Shown here piece by piece: positions 44,021 through 53,511 of a DNA stretch of 64,000 nt. The first letter of the stretch is position 1; every line of letters begins with the position of its first letter. Source of the stretch: Thiocapsa bogorovii. GTDB taxonomy: Bacteria > Pseudomonadota > Gammaproteobacteria > Chromatiales > Chromatiaceae. The position numbers were made by a program, and so were the translations under genes. The notes under the pieces are model-generated. The model had not been told where the DNA came from and ran no database searches. It was given only the letters and a program-made list of their open reading frames with translations. The DNA lies in assembly GCF_021228795.1 (NCBI RefSeq), contig NZ_CP089309.1:2480001-2544000 (forward strand), read 5' to 3'.

Positions 44021-46525
44021 TTACTTCGCGTCCTCTATCGCCGGGGCCTCGCTATCGGGAAGGTCTTCGCCCGAGCGACGGGGTGTTGCCACTGTGGTGT
44101 ATTGGTTCCCAAATAGCGTCAAACCGCGGCCGCCACGCTCTTTGGTGACATAGAGCGCCTGGTCGGATGCCTTGATCAGCGCATCGATGTCGTCTCCGTG
44201 ACGAGGGTAAATCGAGGCACCAATACTGACGGAAATACTCAGCTCCAAATCCTCTATGACAAACGGCGCTTCAAACAGCACGCGTATCTTCTCGGCAACG
44301 AGCATCACGTCTTCGTCACGGCTGATCCGTGGCAGCAGAATCAGGAACTCATCGCCGCCGAAACGCGCGCCGGTATCCGACTGGCGCAGCGCAAGGATCA
44401 GCCTGCGCGATGTTTCGATCAGCACGCGGTCGCCGACCTCATGGCCATGCGAGTCGTTGATCGGTTTGAACTTGTCCAGGTCAAGGGACAACACCGCAGC
44501 CAGACTGCGGTTGCGGCGAGCGCTCGATAGCGCCCGCTCGGCGATCTCGTAGAATAGGCGCCGGTTCGGTAATCCCGTCAGCACATCGGTCGACGCGAGT
44601 GCTGTCAGCTCCGTGTTCGCGCGGCGCAATTCTTCTTCGATCGCCTTGCGTTTCGCGATGTCGCGGGTTACGCCATAGAGCTCAGCGCGCTGCGTGCGCG
44701 GATTGCGCCGGAACCTCGCGACCACCTCGCACCAGACCGTCGATCCATCCCGTCGCGTATGCTCGACCTCGTCACGGTAAGTGGTATCCGGGCTGACCTC
44801 ACCCCTGAGAAAGGCCTTTAGACGCTGCGTGTGCAGAACCCGGAGCCCCGCCCTCGACTCCGGTTTAAACCACTGCTCGAAGGAGGTTGCCGTGTATGAC
44901 TCGCGGTCGTACCCGCGAAGTTGAACGACCGACGGGCTTACGTAAAGGAGGTTTCCGACCTCCGCATCCATGACCCAGATGACATCCTGCATGTTCTCGG
45001 TGATCAAACGGTATTGTTGCTCGCTCTGACGAAGTGCCTTCTCCGCCTCTCTTCTTTCGGTGATGTCGGAGAGGGTCGCGATGCTGACGTTGCGGCCCCG
45101 ATAGGTCGTGAGCTCCGCCGTCAGGGCGATCCAACGCGGTGCTCCGTCCTTTGTCCTGAGCTTGATCTCGTACTGTTTCGGCTCTGCGCCGCCACGCTGT
45201 CGGGATTCGGCCCTTTGGCCGACCAGCTCGCGATACTCGGGATCGACCATCTCCAGCTCTCGCATCCCGAGCAGCTCTTCGCGCCGGTAGCCGGTAAACC
45301 GGGTCATTGCGTCGTTGACAAAGACCAGTCGCCGGCCTTCGAGCATGCAGATGCCTGCCGATGCCGTCTGCATCAGGGTGTGGAGTATGCTCTCGCTTTC
45401 CGCCCGGGCCGTCTCCGCCTGTCGTATCGCTTCCAGGCTTGCTCGGTAACGCCGGTTTACACGCGCGAACGAGACGTTGATGACGAAGAGCACCGCAGCC
45501 AGGGCGACCACGCCGAACAGGAGCCGGTAAAGCCAGGTCAGATCACGCTCGGTGCGTCCCGAATAGAGGAATCCATTCAAGGAGAAATCCCGGTCCATCA
45601 TCCGGAGTTCAGCGTAAACATCTGCAATATGTCGCCAGCGTCCGGGGTACATGTATCCGATCTCGACCAGGTCGGGGCGGATCAGCTTCGTCATCTGCTC
45701 GGCCTGAAACCGGAGAAATTCCAGGTCCAGGTCGGTGTCGTAGTGGTCCCGGATCAGCGTGATGGTGTCCTCCGGATGCTCGAGGGCGTACTCCCAGCCG
45801 CGGAGGCTTGCGTTCACAAAGGCCCGAACGCGCTCGGGGTGTTCGACCAGCATGCGGCTGGACGTGAACAGGCAATCACCGTAAAAATCGATTCCGGCAG
45901 AGCGCGGGCTATAGAGCTGATAAGCCAGTCCCGCCTGATCCATGAAGTATGGCTCGTGGGACGCATAGGCCGACATGGCGTCGATGGTGCCATCGATCAG
46001 GGCCTGCTCGGTGAAGCTGTGCTCGACCCACTCCAGCTGCGCCTTCTGGAGTCCTTCCCGGCGAAAGTAGGCGATGAGCTCTTCTGAATGCGGCTCGATC
46101 ATGACCGATTTCCCGGCCAAATCGTGGATCGACTGCAGCGGGTGATCGGTACGCGCGATCAAGACCAACGGCGAGTGTTGGAAGATTGTCGCAAGCACGA
46201 CCACCGGCTGGCCGCGAGACCTCTCGAGCAGAAGCCCGCTGGTGCCCACACCGAAGTCGGCTCCACCGTCGACGACGGTCTCGACGACGTCGAGCCCGGG
46301 CTCACCCTCGATGAGGCTCACGTCGAGGCCCGCATCGCGGTAGTAGCCGAGCGACTGTGCCGCGTAATAGCCGGCGAACTGGAACGAATGCGTCCACTTC
46401 AGCTGCAGACGCACGGTCTCGATCGCCGGTGACGGTGATGAGCCCAGGACCAGGAGAACAAGCAGCAAGCCCGCCTGGTAATCAGTGAGGCGCCTTGCAC
46501 TGGCAGGTCCTTTAATGATGCGCAC
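44021..46525 (-). CDS. Periplasmic NMT1/THI5-like binding domain fused to PAS-PAS-GGDEF diguanylate cyclase
   Basis: An 834-residue sensor if started at GTG 46525, which has AGGGA eight bases upstream; the frame is open to 46747. After a signal segment (YQAGLLLVLLVLGSSPSPA) comes an SsuA/THI5-like binding domain (VRLQLKWTHSFQFAGYYAAQ; GGADFGVGTSGLLLERSRGQ), a membrane span (LYRLLFGVVALAAVLFVINV), two PAS domains (near 385-500 and 510-650) and a GGDEF domain with intact FGGDEF and inhibitory RxxD (RQSD) five residues before it. It should make cyclic di-GMP in response to a small periplasmic ligand, perhaps a pyrimidine or sulfonate-like compound. It interrupts the polysaccharide cluster on the opposite strand. 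Confidence 0.9.
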   Translation of the reverse strand: MRIIKGPASARRLTDYQAGLLLVLLVLGSSPSPAIETVRLQLKWTHSFQFAGYYAAQSLGYYRDAGLDVSLIEGEPGLDVVETVVDGGADFGVGTSGLLLERSRGQPVVVLATIFQHSPLVLIARTDHPLQSIHDLAGKSVMIEPHSEELIAYFRREGLQKAQLEWVEHSFTEQALIDGTIDAMSAYASHEPYFMDQAGLAYQLYSPRSAGIDFYGDCLFTSSRMLVEHPERVRAFVNASLRGWEYALEHPEDTITLIRDHYDTDLDLEFLRFQAEQMTKLIRPDLVEIGYMYPGRWRHIADVYAELRMMDRDFSLNGFLYSGRTERDLTWLYRLLFGVVALAAVLFVINVSFARVNRRYRASLEAIRQAETARAESESILHTLMQTASAGICMLEGRRLVFVNDAMTRFTGYRREELLGMRELEMVDPEYRELVGQRAESRQRGGAEPKQYEIKLRTKDGAPRWIALTAELTTYRGRNVSIATLSDITERREAEKALRQSEQQYRLITENMQDVIWVMDAEVGNLLYVSPSVVQLRGYDRESYTATSFEQWFKPESRAGLRVLHTQRLKAFLRGEVSPDTTYRDEVEHTRRDGSTVWCEVVARFRRNPRTQRAELYGVTRDIAKRKAIEEELRRANTELTALASTDVLTGLPNRRLFYEIAERALSSARRNRSLAAVLSLDLDKFKPINDSHGHEVGDRVLIETSRRLILALRQSDTGARFGGDEFLILLPRISRDEDVMLVAEKIRVLFEAPFVIEDLELSISVSIGASIYPRHGDDIDALIKASDQALYVTKERGGRGLTLFGNQYTTVATPRRSGEDLPDSEAPAIEDAK

Positions 46526-47072
46526 CAACCGGGTCCCTGCCGTTGTTGCAGCTGGCCTTTGCACATGCTGCGTAGACCTATCGGTCAAACAGGTCGTTTG
46601 CCACCGAGATGGGAATCCATGTAGGCGGTATCTTGCTTCACGCGAAGATGTCGTTTCTCGCTCTCCAAATGCGCAGAAAGCGTCTGGGCTGTCAATGCCT
46701 GCTAGCCGATCGGGGTAGGACGCCCGGCCATCTCCGAACGCGATCATCCCTGACCGCGCTGACCGCGAGGCGCTTAGTGGACGACGGTCGACCCCCAGCC
46801 TCGTCCCGTGAGGCGCCGCTGAATGTCGCCTTCATCGTCCATCCTGAAATCGGACGCGCTCGTGGAGAAGGTCTCGATCGACTCTGACGCCACCGAGGGC
46901 GCACTCGCGACGCATCCTCTCCTTGAGCCGCTCGCGGGCAGCGCGCTGCACTTCGAAGAGAGGGGATCTAGCTCGATCGGCAGAAGGCGAGCGATGGGCT
47001 TGCTCGCCTGGCGAACTCGTCGCCGCAGCCGCCAATCGCGGCGGGAAGCGTTCTGGGTAGCATTGGCATAAT
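46526..47072. other. 547-base gap without a convincing gene
   Basis: It contains the leader of the GGDEF gene and further upstream short frames on both strands rich in Arg, Ser and Ala, without ribosome sites. I see no terminator hairpin with a T-run and no tRNA or repeat. Confidence 0.4.
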
Positions 47073-48236
47073 TTATGCTTCGTTCTGCTTCAACCCGAAG
47101 GCCGCGAGATAGCGCCGTGCGCTGATGTCCATCCGATACTCCTGCACCGCTTCCTTCAAAACATCGGGCGAGGGCGGATTGCGCAGGGTTTCTTCCATAG
47201 CCGCCGCCAGTGCCTCCACATCGCCGACCGGAACCAAGGCGCCGAAGGCACCGTCGCGGGTGATCTCACGCGGTCCGCTGCGACAATCGGTCGAGACCAC
47301 GGGTTTGCCCAACGCGAGTGCTTCGGTCAGGACATTGGGCGAGCCTTCCCAGAGCGAAGAAAGTGCGAAGAGTTTGGCGCGCGCCAGAAAGCGGTAGGGA
47401 TTGGGCTCGAAACCGGGCAGGGCCACGTCGTCCGCAACGCCGAGATCCCGCGCGAGGCGCAAGAGCCGCCCCTGTTGGCGGCCCTGTCCGAGGATCATCA
47501 GCCGGCAGGGCAGACGCGCATGCAGCAGGGCGAACGCCTTGATCAGGCTCGCAAAGTCCTTCTGGGTCCGCAGACCTCCGACGCCCATGATGACCGGGGG
47601 CTGGTCCGTGGCGAACCAGGGATGATCCAACGGCTCCCGGGCTTGTGCATAGAACTCGGGCGTGATGTTGGGGTTTCGCACCACCCGCACGCGACTCGGC
47701 GGGATACCCGTGACCGCGGCGATGTCCGCTGCGACGCCTTCGGACACGGCGACGACCCCGTCCGCCCGCTGAAAGAGGCTCCGCAACTCGCGCTGCTCCC
47801 ACCAGCGTTTGAGGCGATTCTTCCCGCGCGCACGCCAGCGCTCGGACATGGTGGTCCCGGGGCGCAGGAAATACTGGGTGTCGGTCGACGAGGCCGCCTT
47901 CACCGCGAGCGCGATGCGATCGTCTTCGGTCTTGGCCGACAGGACGACAGCGGGTCGGCGGCGCTCGACATACTCGGCGAGGAAGCGCTGTCGCTCCCGC
48001 GGTGGAACACGGCCGAGTGCATGGAGGGTCACCGTCGCCGGGAGATTGTCCAGAAAAGGCGCCTCGCGCCGGCCGACCATGAAGTCGACCGGGACGCCCT
48101 GATCCGCGATCCCGCGAGCAATGTTGACCATCATGCGCTCTACCCCGCCGTCGCCGAAGCTCGGGATGAAGAGGCAGACCGGGCGCTGCACTGACTGAGG
48201 CAACGGCTCGGCGGTGGGTTGGTCCAACGGGGGCAT
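47073..48236 (-). CDS. Glycosyltransferase family 4
   Basis: A 387-residue GT-B enzyme, paralogous to 40802-41923: both share RPAVVLSxKxxD, DHPW, LMILGQGR and the TDCRSGPREI motif. The N-terminus VCLFIPSFGDGGVERMMVNI carries the glycine turn of GT4 acceptor domains; the donor part shows MGVGGLRTQKDFASLIKAFA and SLWEGSPNVLTEALALGKPV. It is divergent from the O-antigen ligase gene at 48392, sharing a 155-base promoter gap. Confidence 0.9.
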   Translation of the reverse strand: MPPLDQPTAEPLPQSVQRPVCLFIPSFGDGGVERMMVNIARGIADQGVPVDFMVGRREAPFLDNLPATVTLHALGRVPPRERQRFLAEYVERRRPAVVLSAKTEDDRIALAVKAASSTDTQYFLRPGTTMSERWRARGKNRLKRWWEQRELRSLFQRADGVVAVSEGVAADIAAVTGIPPSRVRVVRNPNITPEFYAQAREPLDHPWFATDQPPVIMGVGGLRTQKDFASLIKAFALLHARLPCRLMILGQGRQQGRLLRLARDLGVADDVALPGFEPNPYRFLARAKLFALSSLWEGSPNVLTEALALGKPVVSTDCRSGPREITRDGAFGALVPVGDVEALAAAMEETLRNPPSPDVLKEAVQEYRMDISARRYLAAFGLKQNEA

Positions 48237-48391
48237 GGCAGGTATCCATTACGCCTCGACAGACCGATCGGCAGGGTCGAGGCGTGTGTTGAGGTCCGAA
48301 TCCGGGGCAGCGCGCCGGTGCGCCAGGCAAAGCGATCGCGCGTATCATACCTGTCCCGAGGCGATACCCAACATCCAGACAGCTCTTCGAG

Positions 48392-49738
48392 ATGCCGATC
48401 TTATCCCAGCCGCATCGTCCAACGCCGCGCGTCCCCGTTGCCGACGGATGGTCGCGCGCCGGCCTATTCGGACTCTATGTCTTCGCATTTTTCGCGCTGC
48501 TGGGGATCACCCCGGCCACCGTCGGCCTGATTCTGCTGACCCTTATCTTCCTGATCCGATTCGACGCTTGGCGCGAGCTTGCACGGGACCCGGTCGCCCT
48601 GATAGCCCTGACCTTCGGCGTCTTTGTCGCGACGCACAGCCTGATCGCCTATTTCTTGGAGCCGACCCCCACACTCGCGCAAGCGGTCGCGGACAACAGC
48701 ACGGATTGGGTGAAGCTCTTGCTCTTCATCCCGCTCGCCTACTGGGTCGCCGGACGTCCGGATCGGGTGCGGTTGGTTTTGATGCTGGGGCTCGCGGGCT
48801 TCACCCTCGCGACCTTCCGCAAGATCGATTGGGCGACCTTCGACGCCGCCTTTTTCTCGACGCGGTTCGACGCTTACCTTCCGTCGATCGCGTTCGGCAT
48901 GTTCGCCGGGCTCGGGGCGCTCGGGCTCCTCGCGACGCGCCGCGCCTTCTGGATTGAGCGCGACCACCCTTGGCAGCGCTGGCTCGCGACGACGCTCTGG
49001 GCCGTATGGCTGCTGATCATGTTGGAAGGGTTGCTCCTGTCGCAGTCGCGCGGCTCCTGGCTCGGCTTTCTCGGCGGGTTGGCGATCTTAATGCTTCTGG
49101 AATGGCGGACCCGACACGCGACGACGGCAACACCGCCACGGCGACGTTGGCTTGCGATCGTCCTGGGCCTTGGTGCCCTGGGAGTGATCCTATCGAGCCA
49201 GTATCAGACCATCGAGATGCGTCTCACCGACCAGACCGACACCCTGCAACAGGTGATCAGCGGCGATGTGACCGGGGTGACCTCCGACCCGGTCGGCCTG
49301 CGCGTGAATGCCCTGCTCTTCACCTACGAGAAATGGCGCGAACGCCCGTGGTTCGGTTGGGGTGCGGGCACCAGCCGCGAATGGATCGCCACCAGCGGAC
49401 GACCGGACACCCTCATGGACAACGTCGAGTGGCTGCCGCATCTGCACAACGCCTACGCCGAGACGCTGTTTCAATTCGGCTCGGTCGGTCTCCTGCTGGC
49501 CGTCGCGCTGGTCTGGGCCCTGGTGCGCGCGACCCGCGACGCATGTCGCGCCGGACGACTCCCGGCGGATCTCTGCCGGCTCTTCCTCGTCACGCTCGTC
49601 TTCGTGCTGATCTGGAATCTGTTCAACTATCGCGTGGTGCGCAGCGATTGGATGGTCTTCTGGATCCTGCTCGCCGGGACGGCCTACAGCTTCCGTCTCG
49701 CACAGTTGACGCAGCCCGCCGAGGACGAACGCGGGTGA
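48392..49738 (+). CDS. O-antigen ligase-like membrane protein (WaaL/Wzy family)
   Basis: A 448-residue protein with about 10-12 helices, starting MPILSQPHRPTPRVPVADGW. It has the Wzy_C/ligase pattern: LLLSQSRGSWLGFLGGLAIL with the conserved arginine, and a large periplasmic loop between about 270 and 350 containing RERPWFGWGAGTSREW and LPHLHNAYAETLFQFG with its conserved histidine. It joins O-chain to lipid A core or polymerises repeats. Stop overlaps the next start (GTGA). Confidence 0.88.
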   Translation: MPILSQPHRPTPRVPVADGWSRAGLFGLYVFAFFALLGITPATVGLILLTLIFLIRFDAWRELARDPVALIALTFGVFVATHSLIAYFLEPTPTLAQAVADNSTDWVKLLLFIPLAYWVAGRPDRVRLVLMLGLAGFTLATFRKIDWATFDAAFFSTRFDAYLPSIAFGMFAGLGALGLLATRRAFWIERDHPWQRWLATTLWAVWLLIMLEGLLLSQSRGSWLGFLGGLAILMLLEWRTRHATTATPPRRRWLAIVLGLGALGVILSSQYQTIEMRLTDQTDTLQQVISGDVTGVTSDPVGLRVNALLFTYEKWRERPWFGWGAGTSREWIATSGRPDTLMDNVEWLPHLHNAYAETLFQFGSVGLLLAVALVWALVRATRDACRAGRLPADLCRLFLVTLVFVLIWNLFNYRVVRSDWMVFWILLAGTAYSFRLAQLTQPAEDERG

Positions 49739-50772
49739 AGATCCTCTTGGTGCGCCTCTCGGCGATCGGCGACATCGTCTTCGCCTCGCCCCTGATCGCG
49801 GCCCTGCGACGCGCCTATCCGCTGGCGCACATCGCTTGGCTGGTTCAGCCCGAGTATCGCTCTGTGCTGGACCGCCACCCGGATCTGGACGAGGTCATCG
49901 TCTGTCCGCTCGGTCACTGGCGGCGCCTGTGGCGCGAGCGGCGGCTGCGCGAGTTGATGTCGGGTATCGCGGCGCTGCGGACGAATCTGCGCGAACGGCG
50001 CTTCGACCTCGCCATCGACCTGCAGGGATTGCTGAAGAGCGGCGCCTTGACACGACTCTCGGGTGCTCGCGAGCGGATCGGCCTGGGCTCGCGTGAGGGC
50101 AGCCAATGGCTGATGACGCGGACGGTTGATCGCGGCGGGGATCCCCAGCGGATCGGCTCGGAGTATCTCCATCTGGCGCAGACCTTAGAGCTGCCGGCGG
50201 AGGACTTCGCGATGGCCGTGCATTACGGCGAGAGCGAGGCGGCCTTCGCCGATCGGATCATCGCCGAGCATCGTCTAAGCGACGGCTTTGCGGTGCTCTG
50301 CCCCTTCACGACGCGGCCGCAGAAACACTGGATCGAGGCGCGTTGGGCACCGCTTGCGGCACGCATCCAGGCGGATCTAGGCCTGACACCGGTGTTGCTC
50401 GGCGGGCCGGCGGATCGCGAGGCTGCGATACGGATCGGCGATGCGGCCGACGCCCCTTTGCTCGACCTCGCGGGCCGCACCAGCCTCATCGAGGCCGCCG
50501 CCCTGATCGACCGCGCATCGCTCCTCATCGGCGTGGATACCGGTCTGGGGCACATGGGCATCGCCTTCGGCACCCCGAGCCTGCTCCTTTTCGGCTCGAC
50601 CTGCCCCTATCTCGACACCACCCGCGCGAACGCCCGTGTGCTGTACCACAAGCTCGACTGCTCGCCCTGCAAACGGCGCCCCACCTGCGACGGGGCCTTC
50701 ACCTGCATGCGTCTGATCACGATCGACGAGGTCCTGGACGCGGCTCGCGACGTACTCGGAGCCGCGCCGTGA
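49735..50772 (+). CDS. Glycosyltransferase family 9 (ADP-heptose:LPS heptosyltransferase type)
   Basis: A 345-residue GT9 enzyme beginning KILLVRLSAIGDIVFASPLI after a GTG start, the hallmark of WaaC/WaaF. The donor domain shows FAVLCPFTTRPQKHWIEARW, LDLAGRTSLIEAAALIDRAS and GVDTGLGHMGIAFGTPSLLL. It probably adds heptose in the inner core; WaaC and WaaF cannot be told apart here. The C-terminal CSPCKRRPTCDGAFTCM cysteine set is typical of this subgroup. Coupled to both neighbours by GTGA overlaps. Confidence 0.88.
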   Translation: MKILLVRLSAIGDIVFASPLIAALRRAYPLAHIAWLVQPEYRSVLDRHPDLDEVIVCPLGHWRRLWRERRLRELMSGIAALRTNLRERRFDLAIDLQGLLKSGALTRLSGARERIGLGSREGSQWLMTRTVDRGGDPQRIGSEYLHLAQTLELPAEDFAMAVHYGESEAAFADRIIAEHRLSDGFAVLCPFTTRPQKHWIEARWAPLAARIQADLGLTPVLLGGPADREAAIRIGDAADAPLLDLAGRTSLIEAAALIDRASLLIGVDTGLGHMGIAFGTPSLLLFGSTCPYLDTTRANARVLYHKLDCSPCKRRPTCDGAFTCMRLITIDEVLDAARDVLGAAP

Positions 50773-51875
50773 GGATCCTCCATGTCGAGGGCGGGCGTCA
50801 CCTCTACGGCGGGGCCTATCAGGTGCTGCATCTGCTGCGCGGGCTCGCCGCACGCGGTCACGAGAATCTGCTCGCCTGCCCCGCGGGATGCGCGCTGGCT
50901 GAGGCCGCGGAGCCCGTCGCGCGGGTCTATGGCCTGGCGATGAGGGGCGATCTGGACCTAGCGATGGTCGTCCGCCTGAGACGCCTAATCCGTGCGAGCC
51001 GACCGGATCTGATCCACCTGCACAGCCGTATCGGTGCCGACGTCATGGGCGGCCTCGCGGCGCGCCTGACCGGGGCGCCGGTTGTCCACACCCGCCGGGT
51101 CGACAACCCCGAGCCTCGCTGGATGGTCGCGCTCAAGTACCGACTCTTCGATCGGGTCGTGGCCATCTCCGAGGGGATTCGCGATGTGCTGCTTGCCGAG
51201 GGGCTGCCCGCCGAGAAGCTGCGGGTCGTGCGCAGCGCGGTCGACTACGCCGCCTACGCCCGGCCCTGCGCTCGCGCGGCGATCGCAGCACGCCTCGGAG
51301 TGCCCGAGAACGCGCTCCTGATCGGGGTCGTCGCCCAACTGATTCAGCGCAAGGGGCACGCCGATCTGATCGAGGCGCTGCCCCCGTTGATGGATCGCTT
51401 CCCCGGCCTGCAGGTGCTCTTCTTCGGGAAAGGGCCACTCGCGGACACGCTCGCGGCACAGATCGCTCGAAAGGGTCTGACCGGGCGTATCCGACTCGTC
51501 GGATTCCGCGACGATCTCGCCGAGCTCATGCCCTGCCTGGATCTTCTCGTCCACCCGGCGCGCATGGAGGGACTCGGCGTCTCCTTGCTCCAGGCCGCCA
51601 GCGCCGGCGTGCCGATCGTCGCGTGCCGCGTCGGCGGCATCCCGGAGGCGGTGCACGACGACGAGAACGGGCTCCTGGTGCCCGCCGGCGACATCACGGC
51701 ATTGCGAGCCGCACTGGACACCCTGCTCGCCGACCCCGAGCGTCGCCAAACGCTCGGCGCAGCCGGTCAGGCCCTGATGGCGCGGGAGTTTTCCATCGAC
51801 GCCATGGTGGACGGGAACCTCGCGGTCTATCGCGAGCTGTGGGGCGAAGTTGCCCTGCGCCCCAAGGCGGGGTGA
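50769..51875 (+). CDS. Glycosyltransferase family 4
   Basis: A 368-residue GT-B enzyme with GTG start at 50769 overlapping the preceding stop. N-terminal RILHVEGGRHLYGGAYQVLH has the GG-x-Q turn; PDLIHLHSRIGADVMGGLAA lies in the acceptor domain; the donor half reads IGVVAQLIQRKGHADLIEAL, HPARMEGLGVSLLQAASAGV and GGIPEAVHDDENGLLVPAGD. Third gene of the ligase-GT9-GT4 operon. Sugar specificity unknown. Confidence 0.9.
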   Translation: MRILHVEGGRHLYGGAYQVLHLLRGLAARGHENLLACPAGCALAEAAEPVARVYGLAMRGDLDLAMVVRLRRLIRASRPDLIHLHSRIGADVMGGLAARLTGAPVVHTRRVDNPEPRWMVALKYRLFDRVVAISEGIRDVLLAEGLPAEKLRVVRSAVDYAAYARPCARAAIAARLGVPENALLIGVVAQLIQRKGHADLIEALPPLMDRFPGLQVLFFGKGPLADTLAAQIARKGLTGRIRLVGFRDDLAELMPCLDLLVHPARMEGLGVSLLQAASAGVPIVACRVGGIPEAVHDDENGLLVPAGDITALRAALDTLLADPERRQTLGAAGQALMAREFSIDAMVDGNLAVYRELWGEVALRPKAG

Positions 51876-52062
51876 CGGATTGCGACTTGACGTTTGGGGC
51901 CTCGGTGCGCAGGCTTCCCGCATCATCTCCGCCTGCCGGACCGACGCGGGCGAGCGGAAAAGATGTGCCTCCTGAATACATTCGCCCGCCACGATGGCCG
52001 GCTTCGTCTGGCGGCGATCCAACCCGCTAGACACGACAGACCGGAAACGACTCCAGCACGTT

Positions 52063-53136
52063 ATGTCCGATCCATCCAGTCTCCAAATGGTCGCCAGCAA
52101 GGCCCTCGGCGGTGCCGAGCGCTGGGCGATCCGCTTCAGTCTTGCGCTCGCCGAGCGTGGAGCCCCCGTCGACTTGGCGATTCGCCGCGGCAGCGGTCTC
52201 GACGATCTCGACTACGGATCGCTCCAGGTCCATCGCCTACCCTTTCTCACCACATGGGATCCGCTCTCGCGTGATGCCGTCTCGCGCACCATCGGCCGGG
52301 TCCGCCCGGACATCGTCCAGACCTATATGGGGCGGGCCACACGGCTGACCCACCTGAGCCCGTTGAAAGGGCCGGTCCATCTCGCCCGGCTCGGCGGCTA
52401 TTACGCGCTCGGCCCTTTTCGCCACGCCCACGGATGGATCGGCAACACCAGGCAGCTCTGTGACTGGATGGTTCAGAACGGTCTGCCGGCGGATCGCGTC
52501 CATCACATCTACAACTTCGCCGAGCCGGTGCATCCGGTGGCCCCGCAGCAAGTGGCCGAGCTGCGTGCTCGGCATGGCGTCCCGGACGAGGCATGGGTGA
52601 TGGTCACCTTGGGAAGGCTGGTCGGCTTCAAGGGACATCGGCACCTCGTGGATGCCATGGCCAAGCTCCCGGAGACGATCGAGGGGCGACCACTCCGCTT
52701 GATCATCGTCGGTGATGGACCCCTGGGGCCGGCGCTGCAGCGTCAGGCGGTCGAGGTGGGACAGGACAAACGCATCCTCTGGACCGGATGGCAAAAGGAT
52801 CCCTCGGCCTACCTCCAGATGGCGGATCTCGTCGTCTTCCCGTCCTTGGACGAGGAGCCGATGGGCAACGTCATCCTCGAGGCATGGGCCTGGCGCAAGC
52901 CTTTGGTAACGGCCAATTTTCGCGGGGCGCGCGAGATCGTGCGGCATGGTGAAGACGGCTGGGCCGTTCCTTGCGCGGACGCGGTCGCACTCGCCGGGGG
53001 GATTCGAGAGGTCCTGTCCGACCCGCCGCTCAGGTCCGGACTCGCCGAGCGCGGCCATGCGCGGGTGCAGCGCGATTTCAGTCGCGATGCCATCCTGGAT
53101 CAGTATTTGGCCCTGTATCGGGAGCTTGTCCGCTGA
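52063..53136 (+). CDS. Glycosyltransferase family 4
   Basis: A 357-residue GT-B enzyme. SLQMVASKALGGAERWAIRF is the acceptor-domain start, and VMVTLGRLVGFKGHRHLVDA, WTGWQKDPSAYLQMADLVVF and EPMGNVILEAWAWRKPLVTA form the donor site. The ATG at 52063 is favoured because homologous enzymes begin a few residues before the QMV motif; an upstream ATG at 51994 would add 23 residues. It ends the polysaccharide block before the rnf operon, which runs the other way. Confidence 0.88.
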   Translation: MSDPSSLQMVASKALGGAERWAIRFSLALAERGAPVDLAIRRGSGLDDLDYGSLQVHRLPFLTTWDPLSRDAVSRTIGRVRPDIVQTYMGRATRLTHLSPLKGPVHLARLGGYYALGPFRHAHGWIGNTRQLCDWMVQNGLPADRVHHIYNFAEPVHPVAPQQVAELRARHGVPDEAWVMVTLGRLVGFKGHRHLVDAMAKLPETIEGRPLRLIIVGDGPLGPALQRQAVEVGQDKRILWTGWQKDPSAYLQMADLVVFPSLDEEPMGNVILEAWAWRKPLVTANFRGAREIVRHGEDGWAVPCADAVALAGGIREVLSDPPLRSGLAERGHARVQRDFSRDAILDQYLALYRELVR

Positions 53137-53188
53137 CGGCAGCTCGACCCGCCAGACGATCGGGGTTGGCACATGGCGAGGTCGGGGC

Positions 53189-53470
53189 TCAGTCGGCGTC
53201 GTCCCCACCGACCTGATCGCGTCGCTCGACCGTCTCCGGGTCTGCGGTAATCGGCCGGTAGATCTCGACCCGATCGCCGTCGCTCAAACGGGTCTCGAGC
53301 TTCACGAGCCGCCCGAAGATGCCGATCTTGTTCTCGGTCAGATCGATCTCGGGAAACTGGTCCAACAACCCGGAGCGCTCGATCGCCTCGTGCGCGGTGC
53401 TTCCATCCGGGACGTCGAGCTTGAGCCAGGTCTGCTTGAATTTGTCCGCGTAAGCGACACCGACATGCAT
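53189..53470 (-). CDS. rnfH: RnfH family protein
   Basis: A 93-residue beta-grasp (ubiquitin-like) protein, last gene of the rnf operon. It has the family pattern VGVAYADKFKQTWLKLDVPD and ENKIGIFGRLVKLETRLSDG, then DRVEIYRPITADPET. The role of RnfH is not settled; it accompanies nif-linked rnf operons and also ratAB toxin loci in other bacteria. Start ATG at 53470, 41 bases downstream of rnfE. Confidence 0.9.
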   Translation of the reverse strand: MHVGVAYADKFKQTWLKLDVPDGSTAHEAIERSGLLDQFPEIDLTENKIGIFGRLVKLETRLSDGDRVEIYRPITADPETVERRDQVGGDDAD

Positions 53471-53511
53471 GGATGAGACCCTCGAAACATGAGGCAAGGT
53501 TCGGGAACGGC

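Noticed and set aside
46823-47071. 82-codon plus-strand frame between the GGDEF gene and the glycosyltransferase
   Set aside because: No recognisable domain, no ribosome site, and an equally long antisense frame over the same DNA.
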